Assembly (NCBI GenBank): GCA_039090855.1
Contig: CM077005.1
Span: 76,938,607-77,002,606 of the forward strand
Direction: 5' to 3'
Source of the DNA: Macrothele yani
Taxonomy: Eukaryota > Arthropoda > Arachnida > Araneae > Macrothelidae
Length of the DNA stretch: 64,000 bases
Shown here: positions 1 through 10,545 of the stretch, in pieces
Layout: every line of letters starts with the position of its first letter
How positions within the stretch are numbered: the first letter of the stretch is position 1
The notes under the pieces: model-generated
What the model was told of the DNA's origin: nothing
Seen by the model: only the letters and a program-made list of their open reading frames with translations
The model's database searches: none
Program-made: the position numbers and the translations under genes

Positions 1-1663
1 ACGCCCATCTTGTTTGAAACATTCATACATATCTTTTGTCTTTACATCTAATCAATCAGACTCCTTCTTGTAAAATCGATTTTTTTACTTCAGAACCGTA
101 GTTCTGACATCTTTGTTTAAGTGTTTCTTGCAGTATCTCTCTGTGTAGTATCCAGAAATAATAGCCCATCATTATTTTTTCTGCTGCATGCTTACACATT
201 ACAAGAGCAAAACTAAAACTTACCAAGGGGAACTTTTTGTTCTCCCTAGATGTCATCATCATCTTCCAAATAAAACATCATCTTACTTTTGGCATCATAA
301 ACATCATCTTACTTTTTGCCACTGCCTCAGTTCTTCAACAAAAATAGCACAGACCCTATGTGTAGCCTGTGATTTATTCTGGCAAAGTTTCGCTCCAAGA
401 AATACGCAGTAAGCTGTTTTTAAAAAGTCTGTAATGATTTGCCATGGTAACCAATTTTCACTCCAAAGGATGTGTAGTAAGCTTTTTGTACAAGGTCTGT
501 AACATTTATTTTTTTATCAAATTCCTCGCAAATGTAACAGAAATAGTCCGAAAATTTATCACATTTTCGTAGCCATTGTCACAGGAACTGCTATTCACTA
601 CATTAAAACCAAACACGAATACAATAGACAACTTTTAAATGTAGAGATACAACTACAACGGGCAACTCTCAGCCTTATAGAGAAGCAGAGAGGAGCTCAA
701 GCGCAAGTTCAGATATGTTTGAATTTTACTTACACATGTTTATCGGCTCAGTTTACCCCCTACTCCTATTCCTCAGCACTTTCCTCCACTTCTCAAGGCA
801 ATATTATTCCGATGGCGATCGGACAGAATCACTAACTTATAAAATCTTTGTTCGTATCTTGACAAAACTCTCGCAATGAAACTCTTGGAAACGTGCGTCG
901 TCATTTTCCCTCTGTTGATGATGCACCAATGCTCATCCTGTCACCAATGTTCATCCCGCTACGAGTTTAGTGAGATACATATATCAACCTTTTCCTTTGG
1001 TGCTTCTACGGTGTAATGCTTGCCTCTAGAAACGCATTCCTCCGTCTTTACGGCTCGTATCTATGAGCTTCAGGGACCAAGTTATGGATAACGGGATTTC
1101 TGCAAAAATTGCGAATAATTTGTACCTGATTAACCCACTTCTGTAATGACTCTCATGTGATTTCTGGTGAAACTGCCGCAAATGATCTAGAGGCAGTAAG
1201 TACTTCAGTCTTCTTCAAATGTCCATCCAACGGAACCCCTCCCTGGGCAAACGAATAGATTGAGAAGATATCTGCGGCGACAGACTGTTTGGATTTGAAA
1301 GATTTCATGAGGAATTTCTAAGAAAAGCCGTTGGCTTTAATAATCCTGGATTTATTAAGAAACATGCCTTTACGTGGAAATTTTGGGAAAAATAGAGGTC
1401 CTGTTGGCATAATTTGAAATATGATACAGAGCAGACATTTGTTACTCAAAACATCTTCAATAGAACTACTCTCTTAACATGACCTTTTCTTCCTTTCCGA
1501 TTGATTCTGGTGTATTGGTTGGTCATTTTACCAAAGTTTGTGCTGAAAGGATGCCCTCTAAAAGGGATTTTGTGCAGCTGCCTGAGTTTCACGCTTGTTT
1601 GCTCCAACTCTGGTGATGTCCTTATGCAACAATTTACTGAGTCTGAGGCATGGACCAAACTTT
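1..1663. other. intergenic, no gene recognised
   Basis: AT-rich sequence with only short random ORFs on both strands. Around 255-320 a short imperfect duplication built on CATCATCTTACTTTT is visible. I see no splice-flanked exon, RNA gene or terminal repeat. Confidence 0.6.
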
Positions 1664-1667
1664 GCTG

Positions 1668-1872
1668 CCCCAGTGGCAGAGTGATCTGAAGCACTGGTTT
1701 CTGACCAGTCGTTTAAGGTTGGTTTTTAGTTCGAGTCCTGAATGAGGCATGAGTGGTGTATTTGTCTAACGGGTCTGGCTTCGGCTCTTCTTTGCAACCA
1801 GCGGCCCTGAATTCTGGAGGAGTGATTGATTATAGCCCTTGGTGACATTTAAACCTCGAAACAAAAAATTGA
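1668..1872 (+). repeat. tRNA-derived SINE (SINE-1), degraded copy
   Basis: Starts with a tRNA-like head (CCCAGTGGCAGAGTGATCTG, A-box region; TTAGTTCGAGTCCTG, B-box region), followed by the family body: GAGGCATGAGTGGTGT, a CCAGCGGCCCTGAATT block and the TATAGCCC...TTTAAACCTC end before an A-rich tail. Eight copies of this family occur in the window. This one is more diverged than those at 7209, 27345 and 42800. It codes for no protein; pol III transcription is expected from the boxes (family knowledge). Confidence 0.75.
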
Positions 1873-2534
1873 ACCAGACTTATGATAATGATAAACACCG
1901 CTGTGGAGGCTCATGGGGTTAAATATTTTAAACTCAGAGCGTTCGAACCCGGATTTTGTGTTCTGACTCATATTTTCAACAGTCTGCTGTCAGAGAAGAA
2001 TATTCCTTTAGCATGAAACAATTCTAATGTAATTATGAAACTATTCAAACCTAATTTTGATCTACAAAATAAAGCGCAAAAGATGGTTTCCAGAACTGGG
2101 GACCACTGATCCTAATCTGTGCGCCTGGTATTGGTTTATCTACTTTAATAGTCGACAGGCCATTAACTTAGTGAAATCGGAATGATTTCCTGTCTTATGT
2201 GTAGAAGGGATTTAGGAACAATGAAGGCTGCTTAGATCGCAATTTTTTTTACAGTCCATTGTGGCCGAGTCAAAGCAAAATAACCGTAGTATAGTTGCTG
2301 CATGATAAGTTCTGAAGAATGTTTTTACCTCAGTGACACATGGCCCCAGCCGCCGTAACCTGGTATGAAGCAGCGTTATCCGATTAAGCCATTTCTTTTC
2401 AATCTTGCCCTGGTGAAGATTCTACATGCTCTCTCTTTCTCGCTCTCTCTAAGAATAATACAAATGCCTTTTTCGTTCGCTGAAAAGAAGTAAAGATTCT
2501 GGCGTATGGTATGCGGACATATTTCTTTATTAAT
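1873..2534. other. intergenic, no gene recognised
   Basis: No coding or structural signal. The CT-rich stretch near 2430-2452 is simple sequence. Confidence 0.5.
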
Positions 2535-4320
2535 GTTAACAAGAAAGATGACACCGAATTTTCGGGTGTAATAAGCACGTCTTTTGAATCCGTTCTGACG
2601 CAAATTAAATTTATCAAAGCTATTCAAAATCAATGGAACCGGTATGGAAAACAATAGTATTTGACGAAAGAAAGAAGTTTTTCAATCGGGTCTTTAATCC
2701 CTCAGATATTGCTGTAAACGGAATCGTGAGCTTACGAACTCTTAGAAACAGAGTTTTCGACAAAAATAAGAAGTGACTTTACGTACCTTGGTGGGGAAAA
2801 CCATGCATTATTTTAGGAAGAAGGTATTCACAAAAGGTTTATCCATATGAGCGGTATCGGTCCAAGAAAAAATTTTTGTTGAGTTTTCAGAAGCCCAGAT
2901 TTTTCTACAAATACATCAGAAGTAGAAATTAACACTTATGACCCCTGGTGGCCAAACTATTCTTTACCAAACATTAGAAATTACGTGAAAAATATTTTCC
3001 GCCAGGTCTTGTATGCGATACAGGAAACATTTTTCAAATCGGAGTTTTAGGAGCAGAAAACGCAATTTACCATTGTGCGCCCTAGCGGAAAGTCTATGAT
3101 TTATTTGAAAATTTTGAATTTATAGGAAAAACATTTCGCATTGGAAACACTATCCAACAAAGAAGGAATTTTTCAAATCGGCTTTTAGAAGTAGAGATAT
3201 TGACAAAAATAAGATATACATCTACGCCCCTGGCGTAGAAACCATGCATTATTTCAAGAAGAAAATGTTCCTAAAATGTTTGTCGACATGAAAAGTATTG
3301 GTCCACAAAAGTCTTTTTTTCAATCGAGATTTTAGAAGCTCATATTTTGCTGCAAATACATCAGAAGCGGAAATTAAGGTTTACGCCACCTGGTGGCCAA
3401 ATCATTTTTACAAAAATTAGAAATTATGTGCAAACGATTTCCCATCAGGAGATGTATCCGGTGCAGAAAGAATTTTTCAGATTGGAGATTTAGAAGGAGA
3501 GATATCGGGGAAAATGCAATTACGCCCCCTAGCGGAAAGTCTATGAATTACTTGAAAATTTTTAAATTATATGAAAAACATGTCACACGGAAAACACTAT
3601 CCAACAAACAAGGAATTTTTCAAATCGGACTCCTAGAAATCGAGTTATAGACAAAAATAAGATATACATCTACGCCCCCTAGCGGAGAAACTGTGGAATA
3701 TTTTAGGAAGAAAATATTCCGAAAAGGTTTATCGATGTGAGTGGCATCAGTCCACGAAACAATTTTTTCAATCGATATTTTAGAAGCTCAGATTTCATGG
3801 CAAACACATCAGAAGCGAAAATTAACACTTACGCACCCTGGTGGCTAAAGTATTCCTTACAAAAATTCGAAATTATATGAAAAAGATTGTGCATCAGGAG
3901 ATGTATCCGCTGAAAAAAAAAATTTCAAATCGGAGTTTTAGAAGAAGAGTTATCGGAAAAAATGCAGTTTACTTTTACGCCCCTAGCGGAAAATCTATGC
4001 GTAATTTGAAAAAGGAACTATATCCAAAATACTCTTCGATGTAAATGGAATCGAAAGATAAAAGATTTTTTTCAATCGTATGTTTAGAAACAAATATGTG
4101 AAATAAAACGTATTTTTGAATTCGACATCATCTGCTTTTACGCCCTCTAGCGGCAACATTGTACATCGTAAAAAAAAACGAAATAAAGGATCATCATTCG
4201 CATATTTCAAGCTTTCGAATGCAAAAAGAATTTTTCAAATCGGACTAATAGCTGCAGAGATTCCGTGGGTACAGACGGACGGACAAACTGATAACATAAG
4301 CAGGATTTTTTTTTAGAAAA
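2535..4320 (-). repeat. satellite-like tandem array, about 150-bp monomers in 446-bp higher-order units
   Basis: A block recurs with period 446-448 bp: CCTGGTGGCC-type sites near 2944, 3390 and 3838, and CCTAGCGG-type sites near 3092/3532/3980 and 3225/3673. Within the higher-order unit the same layout repeats about every 133-165 bp: a TTTTTCAAATCGGA-like box, TTTTAGAAG, then TTACGCCCCCTAGCGGAAA. The right edge (4230-4300) carries AATCGGACTAATAGCTGCAG and a GACGGACGGACAAACTG box. The left edge (about 2540-2650) and the right edge are both found reverse-complemented at 58090-58190 and 56485-56560, so this is one dispersed repeat family in two orientations. ORFs inside are spurious. It could be a true satellite or the tandem core of a mobile element. 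Confidence 0.75.
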
Positions 4321-4380
4321 GACGTGCTAAAAACTACAATGCCTTCTCGATGGCGAATCCCGTAGGCACCTTGGGATCTC

Positions 4381-6556
4381 TGTCGGGCAAATGAACCAGA
4401 CCCGATTTAGGGCATCGTTCACTTGATCGAAAGATCACTTGACCGAAAATCACTTCGCCAAAAATCACTTGAAAGAAAAGTTCATTTCACCGAAAATCAC
4501 TTGATCGAAAAGTTCATTTCACCGGAAAGTCACTTCATGTAAAAGTTCATTTAATCGAAAGGGCATTTGATCGAAAAGTTCATTTTACCGAAGGATTACT
4601 TTACCTAAAAGTTCATTATATCGAAATATCAGTTCACCGAATGTTCAGTTTATCGAAAACTTATAATTTTTTTTTTAGATATCTGTTAGAGTGTGGTGCG
4701 GTTTTTTGAAAAACTGGTCACCGAAACACTATGGGATTTTATAAAAAATGCACTTTTAATTTATATGAAACACCTCTCCATCAGTAAGTTTTTCGAATTA
4801 TAACATTAATTATAAGGCCTCTAGATCTAAGCCTCTTTATTAAATTCTAATCCTCAGAGCACATATTCATAAGGGTTACATAGGAAGTCAAGTAAATAAT
4901 GTTCCACTTTTACTCAACCACAAAACATTAATATTTTGACCGTAGGGCAAGACACAGGCCATTTTAACAGATTTTAATCCGACTCATATTCATAACCATT
5001 ACATAAAATTTAAAGTAAAATATGTTGCGATTTTGCTCAAGCCTAAAACATTAATTTTAAGGCCTTATAAGGCCTGGATCTGGGAATTTTTAGCAAATTT
5101 TATTCCTCCTTGTGCATATAGCACGGATGATTAAAAGTAGCTAAAATGCTAAATCCGAGGCCAAAGGCCTTCGAATTAATTCTTTGGGTCAAAGTAAATG
5201 CGCAAAATTAATAACCTGACTTATTATACAAACATAACGAATATGAGAACTCAGATTAAAATTTGCTAAAAAGCCCTAAGCCGAGGCCTAGGGCCCTAAC
5301 ATTGATTCTTGTTGCCTGAATAAATGTGCGACATTATTAACTTGACTTTTTATGTAAACTTTATGAATATGAGCTCGCACGTTTAAAATTTTCTAAAAAG
5401 TCCAAGAACCCTGAAATTGATTCTTTTTACCTGAATAAATGTGCAACATTTATTAACTTGACTTTTTACGTAAACCTTATGAATATGAGCACGAACAATA
5501 CATTTTGTTTTAAAAAGGCCCAAGCCGAGGCCTAGGAACCTAGAATTGATTCTTTTTGCCTGAAAAAATGTGCAACATTATTAACTTGACTTTTTTTTGA
5601 ACTTTATGAATATGAGCTCGCACGACTAAAATTTTCTGTAAAGTCCAAGAACCCTGAAATTGATTCTTTTTGCCTGAATAAATGTGCAACATTTATTAAC
5701 TTGACTTTTTACGTAAACCTTATGAATATGAGCACGAACAATACATTTTGTTTTAAAAAGGCCCAAGCCGAGGCCTAGGAACCTAAAATTGATTCTTTTT
5801 GCCTGAAAAAATGTGCAACATTATTAACTTGACTTTTTATGTAAACTTTATGGATATGAGCTCGCACGATTAAAATTTTCTAAAAAGTCCAAGAACCCTG
5901 AAATTGATTCCTTTTGCCTGAATAAATGTGCAACATTTATTAACTTGACTTTTACGTAAAATTTATGAATATGAGCACGAACAATACATTTTGTTTTAAA
6001 AAGGCCCAAGCCGAGGCCTAGGAACCTAAAATTGATTCTTTTTTGCCTGAAAAAATGTGCAACATTATTAACTTGACTTTTTTGTAAACTTTATGAACAT
6101 GAGCACTGAACATGACTTTTATGTGAACCTTATCGGCATGATTAAAATTTGCTAAAAAGGCATAAGCTGAAGCCTAGGGACCTAAAATTAATCATTTTTG
6201 TCTTAAAACTAAACCTTTGTATTCTCTGTGACACGGAGAAATCAAAAGTGCAATTTGAGTATGATCCCCTAACGTTTCGGCGTTCTGTCTGGCGAACTTG
6301 CTCCATGCTTTAACGGATCCTGTAATGAAATCCAAAGTTTTCGATAAACTGACCCTTCGGTGAAATGATCTTTCGTTGAAATGAATTTTTAGGTAAAGAA
6401 ACCTTTCAGTGAAATGAACTTTTCAATCAAGTGACTTTTCGGTGAAATGAATGTTTCGATCAAGTGATATTTCGGTGAAACCATCTTTTCGGTGAAGTGA
6501 TTTCGGTCAAGTGACCCTTCGGTGAAATAAACGTCGGGCAAACGAACCAGACCCTG
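4381..6556. mobile_element. foldback-like element with long inverted arms
   Basis: The left arm (about 4410-4670) is a degenerate array of roughly 16-20 bp units such as TTGATCGAAAAGTTCA and TTTCACCGAAAATCAC. The right arm (about 6330-6533) is the same array reverse-complemented (CTTTTCGGTGAAATGA, GATCAAGTGACTTTTC). The inversion continues inward: 4800-5090 holds two reversed monomers of the tandem repeat that runs forward at 5090-6190. The whole block can therefore fold back on itself. Both outer ends abut near-identical direct repeats (GTCGGGCAAATGAACCAGAC at 4381; the same with one change at 6534). No ORF of note. The architecture matches foldback (FB/TU-type) elements; superfamily and mobility are inference. 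Confidence 0.65.
5090..6190 (+). repeat. dimeric tandem repeat, alternating 116/128-bp monomers
   Basis: The landmark AACTTGAC recurs at 5339, 5455, 5583, 5698, 5826, 5942 and 6070, i.e. spacings 116,128,115,128,116,128, giving a 244-bp higher-order unit. Type A monomers carry AAAAAGTCCAAGAACCCTGA; type B carry AAGCCGAGGCCTAGGAACCT. All share TGATTCTTTTTGCCTGA and TTTATGAATATGAG. This forms the core of the foldback-like element, and two divergent monomers lie inverted at 4800-5090. Confidence 0.85.
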
Positions 6557-7198
6557 GGATTTAGGATCTGTCAGAATCTTTTGAAAGCAACTCGGGCATC
6601 ACCTTGGACATTAATAAAATTCGCCGTGGTTTATTTTTCCCGTGTGGCGGAAGATCTCGGCCTTGAAGAACTTCTTACTTTCTAGATTGGATTACCACTT
6701 GATTACTCAGGGAATTTGGAGAAAATGCATATCTCCACACTTCGTTCTAAAATTTAGAAAACTGTGAAATCCTAGGTGAGTCTTCCGCAGCTATCGGATG
6801 CGGAGATCATTATTTTTTATGAATGCGAATAGAGGATGAGGAGGAGGTGTTTCCCATTAAATGTTATTGTAGCGCATTTAATGTTACGCATATCTTCCAT
6901 ATCTTCACGTTCGACGATGCGGCGACTATAAATGCTAGATATCAATCACTGCTTACATCTGCTGTGAATTTTAATTTGGTAGACACTGCTGATTTTGCAC
7001 AGCATGGCAATGGCGTGGTGTATTGTTGCTCCTGTCGGAGATTTTCGACTAAACATCTGAGAAACTTCGTGTAGATCAACTAGAAGTACATCAACGGTAC
7101 TGTTTGTTGAACTGATCCAGAAACCAGATCACGGGCAGCTGGCCAACTGCTTCTCTCGGGACTGTGTCTCCAGTTACTTCTCGGATAACGGAAAGCAG
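6557..7198. other. intergenic, no gene recognised
   Basis: No repeat family or gene recognised. A short + ORF at 6823-7074 has no family resemblance I can identify and no clear splice or promoter context. Confidence 0.4.
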
Positions 7199-7208
7199 TT
7201 ACGATTTT

Positions 7209-7436
7209 TTTTTATTTATTTATTTTTGGATTGAAGGTTTAACGACCACCGTGAGCAACTCAATGGGCTATAAGCCGTCGCCCGTCCCTAATTTAGGGCC
7301 ACTGGTTCCAGGAAAGGGCGAGAGCCAGCGCCGTAAGGCAAACACAACACCCATGCTTCATCGGGATTCGAACAGAACCCTTCTCGGACGAATGGTCATA
7401 AACCATCGCTTAGACCACTGCGCCACCCGGGCGGCC
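7209..7436 (-). repeat. tRNA-derived SINE (SINE-1) with 10-bp target duplication
   Basis: Minus-strand copy. The tRNA head is at the right end (rc: GCCCGGGTGGCGCAGTGGTC then TAAGCG; B-box TTCGAATCCC), the body carries the CCAGTGGCCCTAAATTAGGG box, and an A-rich tail of (AAAT) type lies at the left end. Flanked by TTACGATTTT at 7199-7208 and 7437-7446, a clean duplication showing LINE-type retrotransposition. The overlapping + ORF is a shadow. Confidence 0.9.
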
Positions 7437-7807
7437 TTACGATTTTGTGACTGGATATTTGTGTTCCGAGTAAGGCTTTCTCCCCTTGAACGATAACAGA
7501 TGATTTAAGAGTACTGATGAAAGGCAGGAGAATTGAAGCTTTCGCAATAAATCCTGGGCTCACGTTCTTGTCACAGTATAATGTGCAGAGTTTCTCTTAA
7601 CAGACTGTGGCAATGCTAATGAAGAAAATCGGTGAATACTGTATTGTTCTTGGAGCGAAATCATCTTTTCTGCACAATATCAAGAAGTTTTGTAGGTGAT
7701 TTTACTGCAGTTCCCCCAAGTATCTGAGCTACAACGGATTAAATTCTTTGCTCTAGCGTATAATGAATTACTGATTAAACATTGCGAAAAAATACAAATA
7801 TTTCTTT

Positions 7808-8213
7808 CATAATCAAGAAAACACTTATATCATAGTAAATCCCTTTATTTTCCTGGTGTACAATACATAAAGATTAGCCAAGCTTTCACACTCCTCTGGG
7901 AGACTTTTTCAAGGCAATGTAGATATAAAATACAGGGAATTAGAACACGTAAAAATCACAGGTGATTTTCTTAAATAACGTGGGTGACATTACGAGTAGT
8001 ATTGCGTGAGTTTTAAGCACGCAATTATACAGTGGGCCACGATATTTTCCCATATTTCAATAACGCATGCCAAACCATTGGTAGTTCAGTAGAGACCATG
8101 TCATTGCATGCTAGTTTGCTGGAAAGCAATTCGACTGTTTTCCTGATAGCAGTCCCTATAAAGTTCGTAAGAGGGGCAATTCTTCTAATACTATTCCATA
8201 CAGGAGCGGCTGA
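7808..8213 (-). mobile_element. Penelope-like element, inverted 3'-end fragment
   Basis: On the minus strand, 8213 to about 8110 encodes the same C-terminal stretch as the + copy at 9970-10066 (VWNSIRRIAPLTNF, then RKTVELLSSKLACN). The following 3' UTR, down to about 7808, matches 10240-10545 reverse-complemented: CACTCCTCTGGGAGACTTTT here against the same block near 10450. The copy ends at 8213, at the TA into which the Tc1 element inserted. It lacks the 173-bp block present in the + copy at 10067-10239. Inverted terminal copies are a known feature of Penelope-like elements. Which copy is the older cannot be told. Confidence 0.65.
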
Positions 8214-8215
8214 TA

Positions 8216-9437
8216 CACTGAAGAGCAATTGAATTAGAGACAGCTGGCGTTATACAAATGTTGCTCTGTGGGCGTCTCTGTAAACGGAGATGACATGACG
8301 TATGCAGCGCTCCGACAATATAAGGAGTGATGCGACGGGAATCAGTAAGAGTCGAACGCAGTATAGGTAAGACGAAGGATCTAAGCGCATTTGATCGTAG
8401 AAAAATTGTCGGGGCCCAACGAATGGGTCACTCCATCTCGGAAGTCGTGCAGGCACTGGGATTTTCACGAGCCACTGCGTCACGGGTGCACCGTGAGTAC
8501 ATCGAATCCGGTAAAACCATCCCTGCAAGGTCCAACTACCGTGGACAACAGCGTGTGGATGAGCGGGCTCATCGTCGGCTAGCTCGCATTGTAACAGCGG
8601 ATAGACGGGCTACAGTGCAGGAAATCACTCGGCAATTTAACGCTGGTGAACAAAAACGTGTAAGCAGTCACACCATCCAGAACCATCTCCTCGCTATGGG
8701 GTACAGAAGCCATCGTCCCACGAGGTTACCGCTGCTGACCACACATCACAGGGTGCAAAGATTAGCATGGGCGCGGGAACATCGCCACTTGACCCTAGAC
8801 ATGTGGAAAAGTTTTGCCTGGACTGATGAGTCGAGATTTACGTTGGTACATGCGGATGTCAGGATACGAGTACGGCGCAAACCACATGAAGCGATGGATC
8901 CTTCTTGCCATCAGGGTACTCTTCAAGCTGGTGGGGGTGGCATTCTCGTTTGGGGACTGTTTATGTGGACTGAAATGGGACACCTGGTACGTGTGACATC
9001 GTCCATCACAGGTCAACGTTACCGGGATATCCTGAACGACCATTTGCTCCCGTTTGTGCGTCCTCAACATCCCACTGGGGACCTCATCCTGCAACAAGAC
9101 AATGCACCGTGCCATCGCTCCCGAATTGTATCCGAATGGTTGGATGAACACTCCACCGACGTGACCTCGCTTCCTTGGCCAGCTAGGTCACCTGACCTCA
9201 ATCCCATCGAGCACGTCTGGGATGCCATCGAGAGAGAGATGTTCGAGGCTCTGACCCCCTCCCCCTGCATAAAATCTTCGTGAACTATGCGAGCTTGTTC
9301 AGGGGTCGTGGATCCGTATGGCTTCTCAACGCTTCCGGTGTCTTGTCGAGTCCATGCCGAGACGAACCGCCGCCGTCATAAGGGCGAAAGGAAACACGTT
9401 ACTAGACAGGTATCTCTAATTCAACTGCTCTTCAGTG
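8216..9437 (+). mobile_element. Tc1-like transposon (Tc1-A), complete with both TIRs
   Basis: 25-bp TIRs: CACTGAAGAGCAATTGAATT at the left (8216-8240) and its complement, with one mismatch, at the right (9413-9437). TA duplications lie at 8214-8215 and 9438-9439. Length is 1222 bp, within the normal Tc1 range. It carries one transposase reading frame and interrupts the Penelope-like fragment. Its transposase is related to that of the element at 45189-46412. Confidence 0.93.
8330..9419 (+). pseudogene. Tc1 transposase (DD36E type), frameshifted near the C-terminus
   Basis: DDE transposase that cuts and pastes its own element in the nucleus by binding the TIRs. Seen: an N-terminal paired-type helix-turn-helix region (FDRRKIVGAQRMG, then ISEVVQALGFSRATASRVHR), catalytic D in AWTDESRF, second D in LQQDNAPCH, and E in SPDLNPIEHVWD. 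I count 36 residues between second D and E, the DD36E spacing of the Incomer-type Tc1 group. The frame runs to a stop at about 9281. The expected C-terminus (GSWIRMASQRFRCLVESMPR) continues in another frame to TAA at 9417, so an indel lies in the C-rich tract at about 9258-9275. I chose the ATG at 8330 rather than the preceding GTG. The catalytic domain is intact, so the damage is mild. Confidence 0.88.
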
Positions 9438-9474
9438 TATATTCCATACATTGAGGGTATACGTTATATAACGT

Positions 9475-10066
9475 ATGCAAACCCGACTATCTACATACAG
9501 TAATAAGGAAATTGATAATGTTTATAGCAAAGATCTAAAGGCTGGATATAAAAATGATGGCATAGACAGAACACATGGGACTGTAAGAAATCGCATAATG
9601 TCTGCGATAACAAAACCAACTACTAAGACAATGAGATACGCAGGATCCATGATATATGTCCCGGGCTTTACATATTGGTTGAGGAATTTATTGTGAATTC
9701 ATTTACAACACCTCAATAGCAAGGAAATCACCAACCCCGTTATCACATATAATATCAAGCTGCAAGGAGAGACAGTGTGAGAAAGAAAATGTGAGTATGT
9801 GTGCTATACCTTTGGTGTATTCTGACAACACGGAAAAGATCTATGTCGGAATGACAAAGCGATCCTTGGATACAAGATGTAAAGAACACCTGCGAAATGT
9901 CAATCAACCAGAAAATTCAGAATACAGTCCTCGACAGAGAAATTATGTATTGCTCTCCTGCTCCTGTATGGAATAGTTTTAGAAGAATTGCCCCTTACAC
10001 GAACTTTGAAGAGACTGCCATAAGAGAAACAGTCGAAATCCTTTCCAGCAAACTAGCATGCAATAA
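9475..10066 (+). pseudogene. Penelope-like element endonuclease (GIY-YIG), frameshifted
   Basis: Penelope-like elements encode a reverse transcriptase followed by a GIY-YIG nuclease that nicks target DNA. Seen: a linker with TTKTMRYAGSMIYVPGF (9600-9670), then the endonuclease with VYSDNTEKIYVGMTKRSLDT and RCKEHLRNV (about 9815-9900). Y..IYVG carries the GIY/YIG-type pair, followed by the family's T.RSL..R..EH motif. The frame stops at 9974, while the matching C-terminus (RRIAPYTNFEETAIRETVEI) continues in another frame up to 10066. The RT domain and catalytic motifs are absent upstream. This is a dead fragment. Confidence 0.7.
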
Positions 10067-10239
10067 ATGTGTAGTATCTGATATTATCTTCACTTCGTTT
10101 AGCTCTACCGAACATCAAAATAATTGTCTTTGATTCTGCTAGTAGATTTCTACATGCAACACACAAATATGTCGTTGATAAAATTAAACAAAATTTATTT
10201 ATCAACGACATATTTTAAACAAAATTATTCACATCAATC
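10067..10239. repeat. 173-bp dispersed repeat, copy 1
   Basis: Nearly identical to 12081-12253 (I count three differences). It begins ATGTGTAGTATCTGATATTA and ends with TTCACATCAATC. It contains a hairpin, ATATGTCGTTGATAAA pairing with TTTATCAACGACATAT at about 10181-10218. The inverted Penelope copy at 7808-8213 runs straight through this point without it, so it behaves as an insertion. No coding capacity. Confidence 0.75.
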
Positions 10240-10545
10240 ATGGTCTCTATCGAACTACCAATGGTTTGGCATGCGTTATTAAAAGATAGAAACACATCAC
10301 GGCACACCGTATAATTAGGTGATAAAAACTCACGCACGCGTGATAAAACTCTGTCAATCGGTATGTCACCTACGTTATTTTTAAAAACTCATCTTCGTTT
10401 CGTAGGTTTTCTAAATCCCTGCATTTTATGTCTATTTTGTCTTGAAAAAGCTTCCCAGTGGAGTGTGAAAGCTTCGTGAATCTTTATGCGTATTACACCA
10501 CGAAAATTAACGGATTTACTACAATATAAGCCTTTCCTTGAGTAA

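Larger units (their letters stand above)
9440..10545 (+). mobile_element. Penelope-like element, 3' fragment with GIY-YIG domain
   Basis: Contains the 3' coding part (9475-10066) and 3' UTR (10240-10545) of a Penelope-like retroelement. The UTR is repeated in inverted orientation at 7808-8110, so the two copies form a head-to-head inverted repeat around Tc1-A. The 173-bp block at 10067-10239 interrupts the homology at the end of the coding part. The reverse transcriptase core is missing: only the linker and endonuclease remain. Confidence 0.65.

Noticed and set aside
3393..4316. Small ORFs at 3393, 3841 and 4116
   Set aside because: They fall inside satellite monomers and their frames are not kept between monomers.
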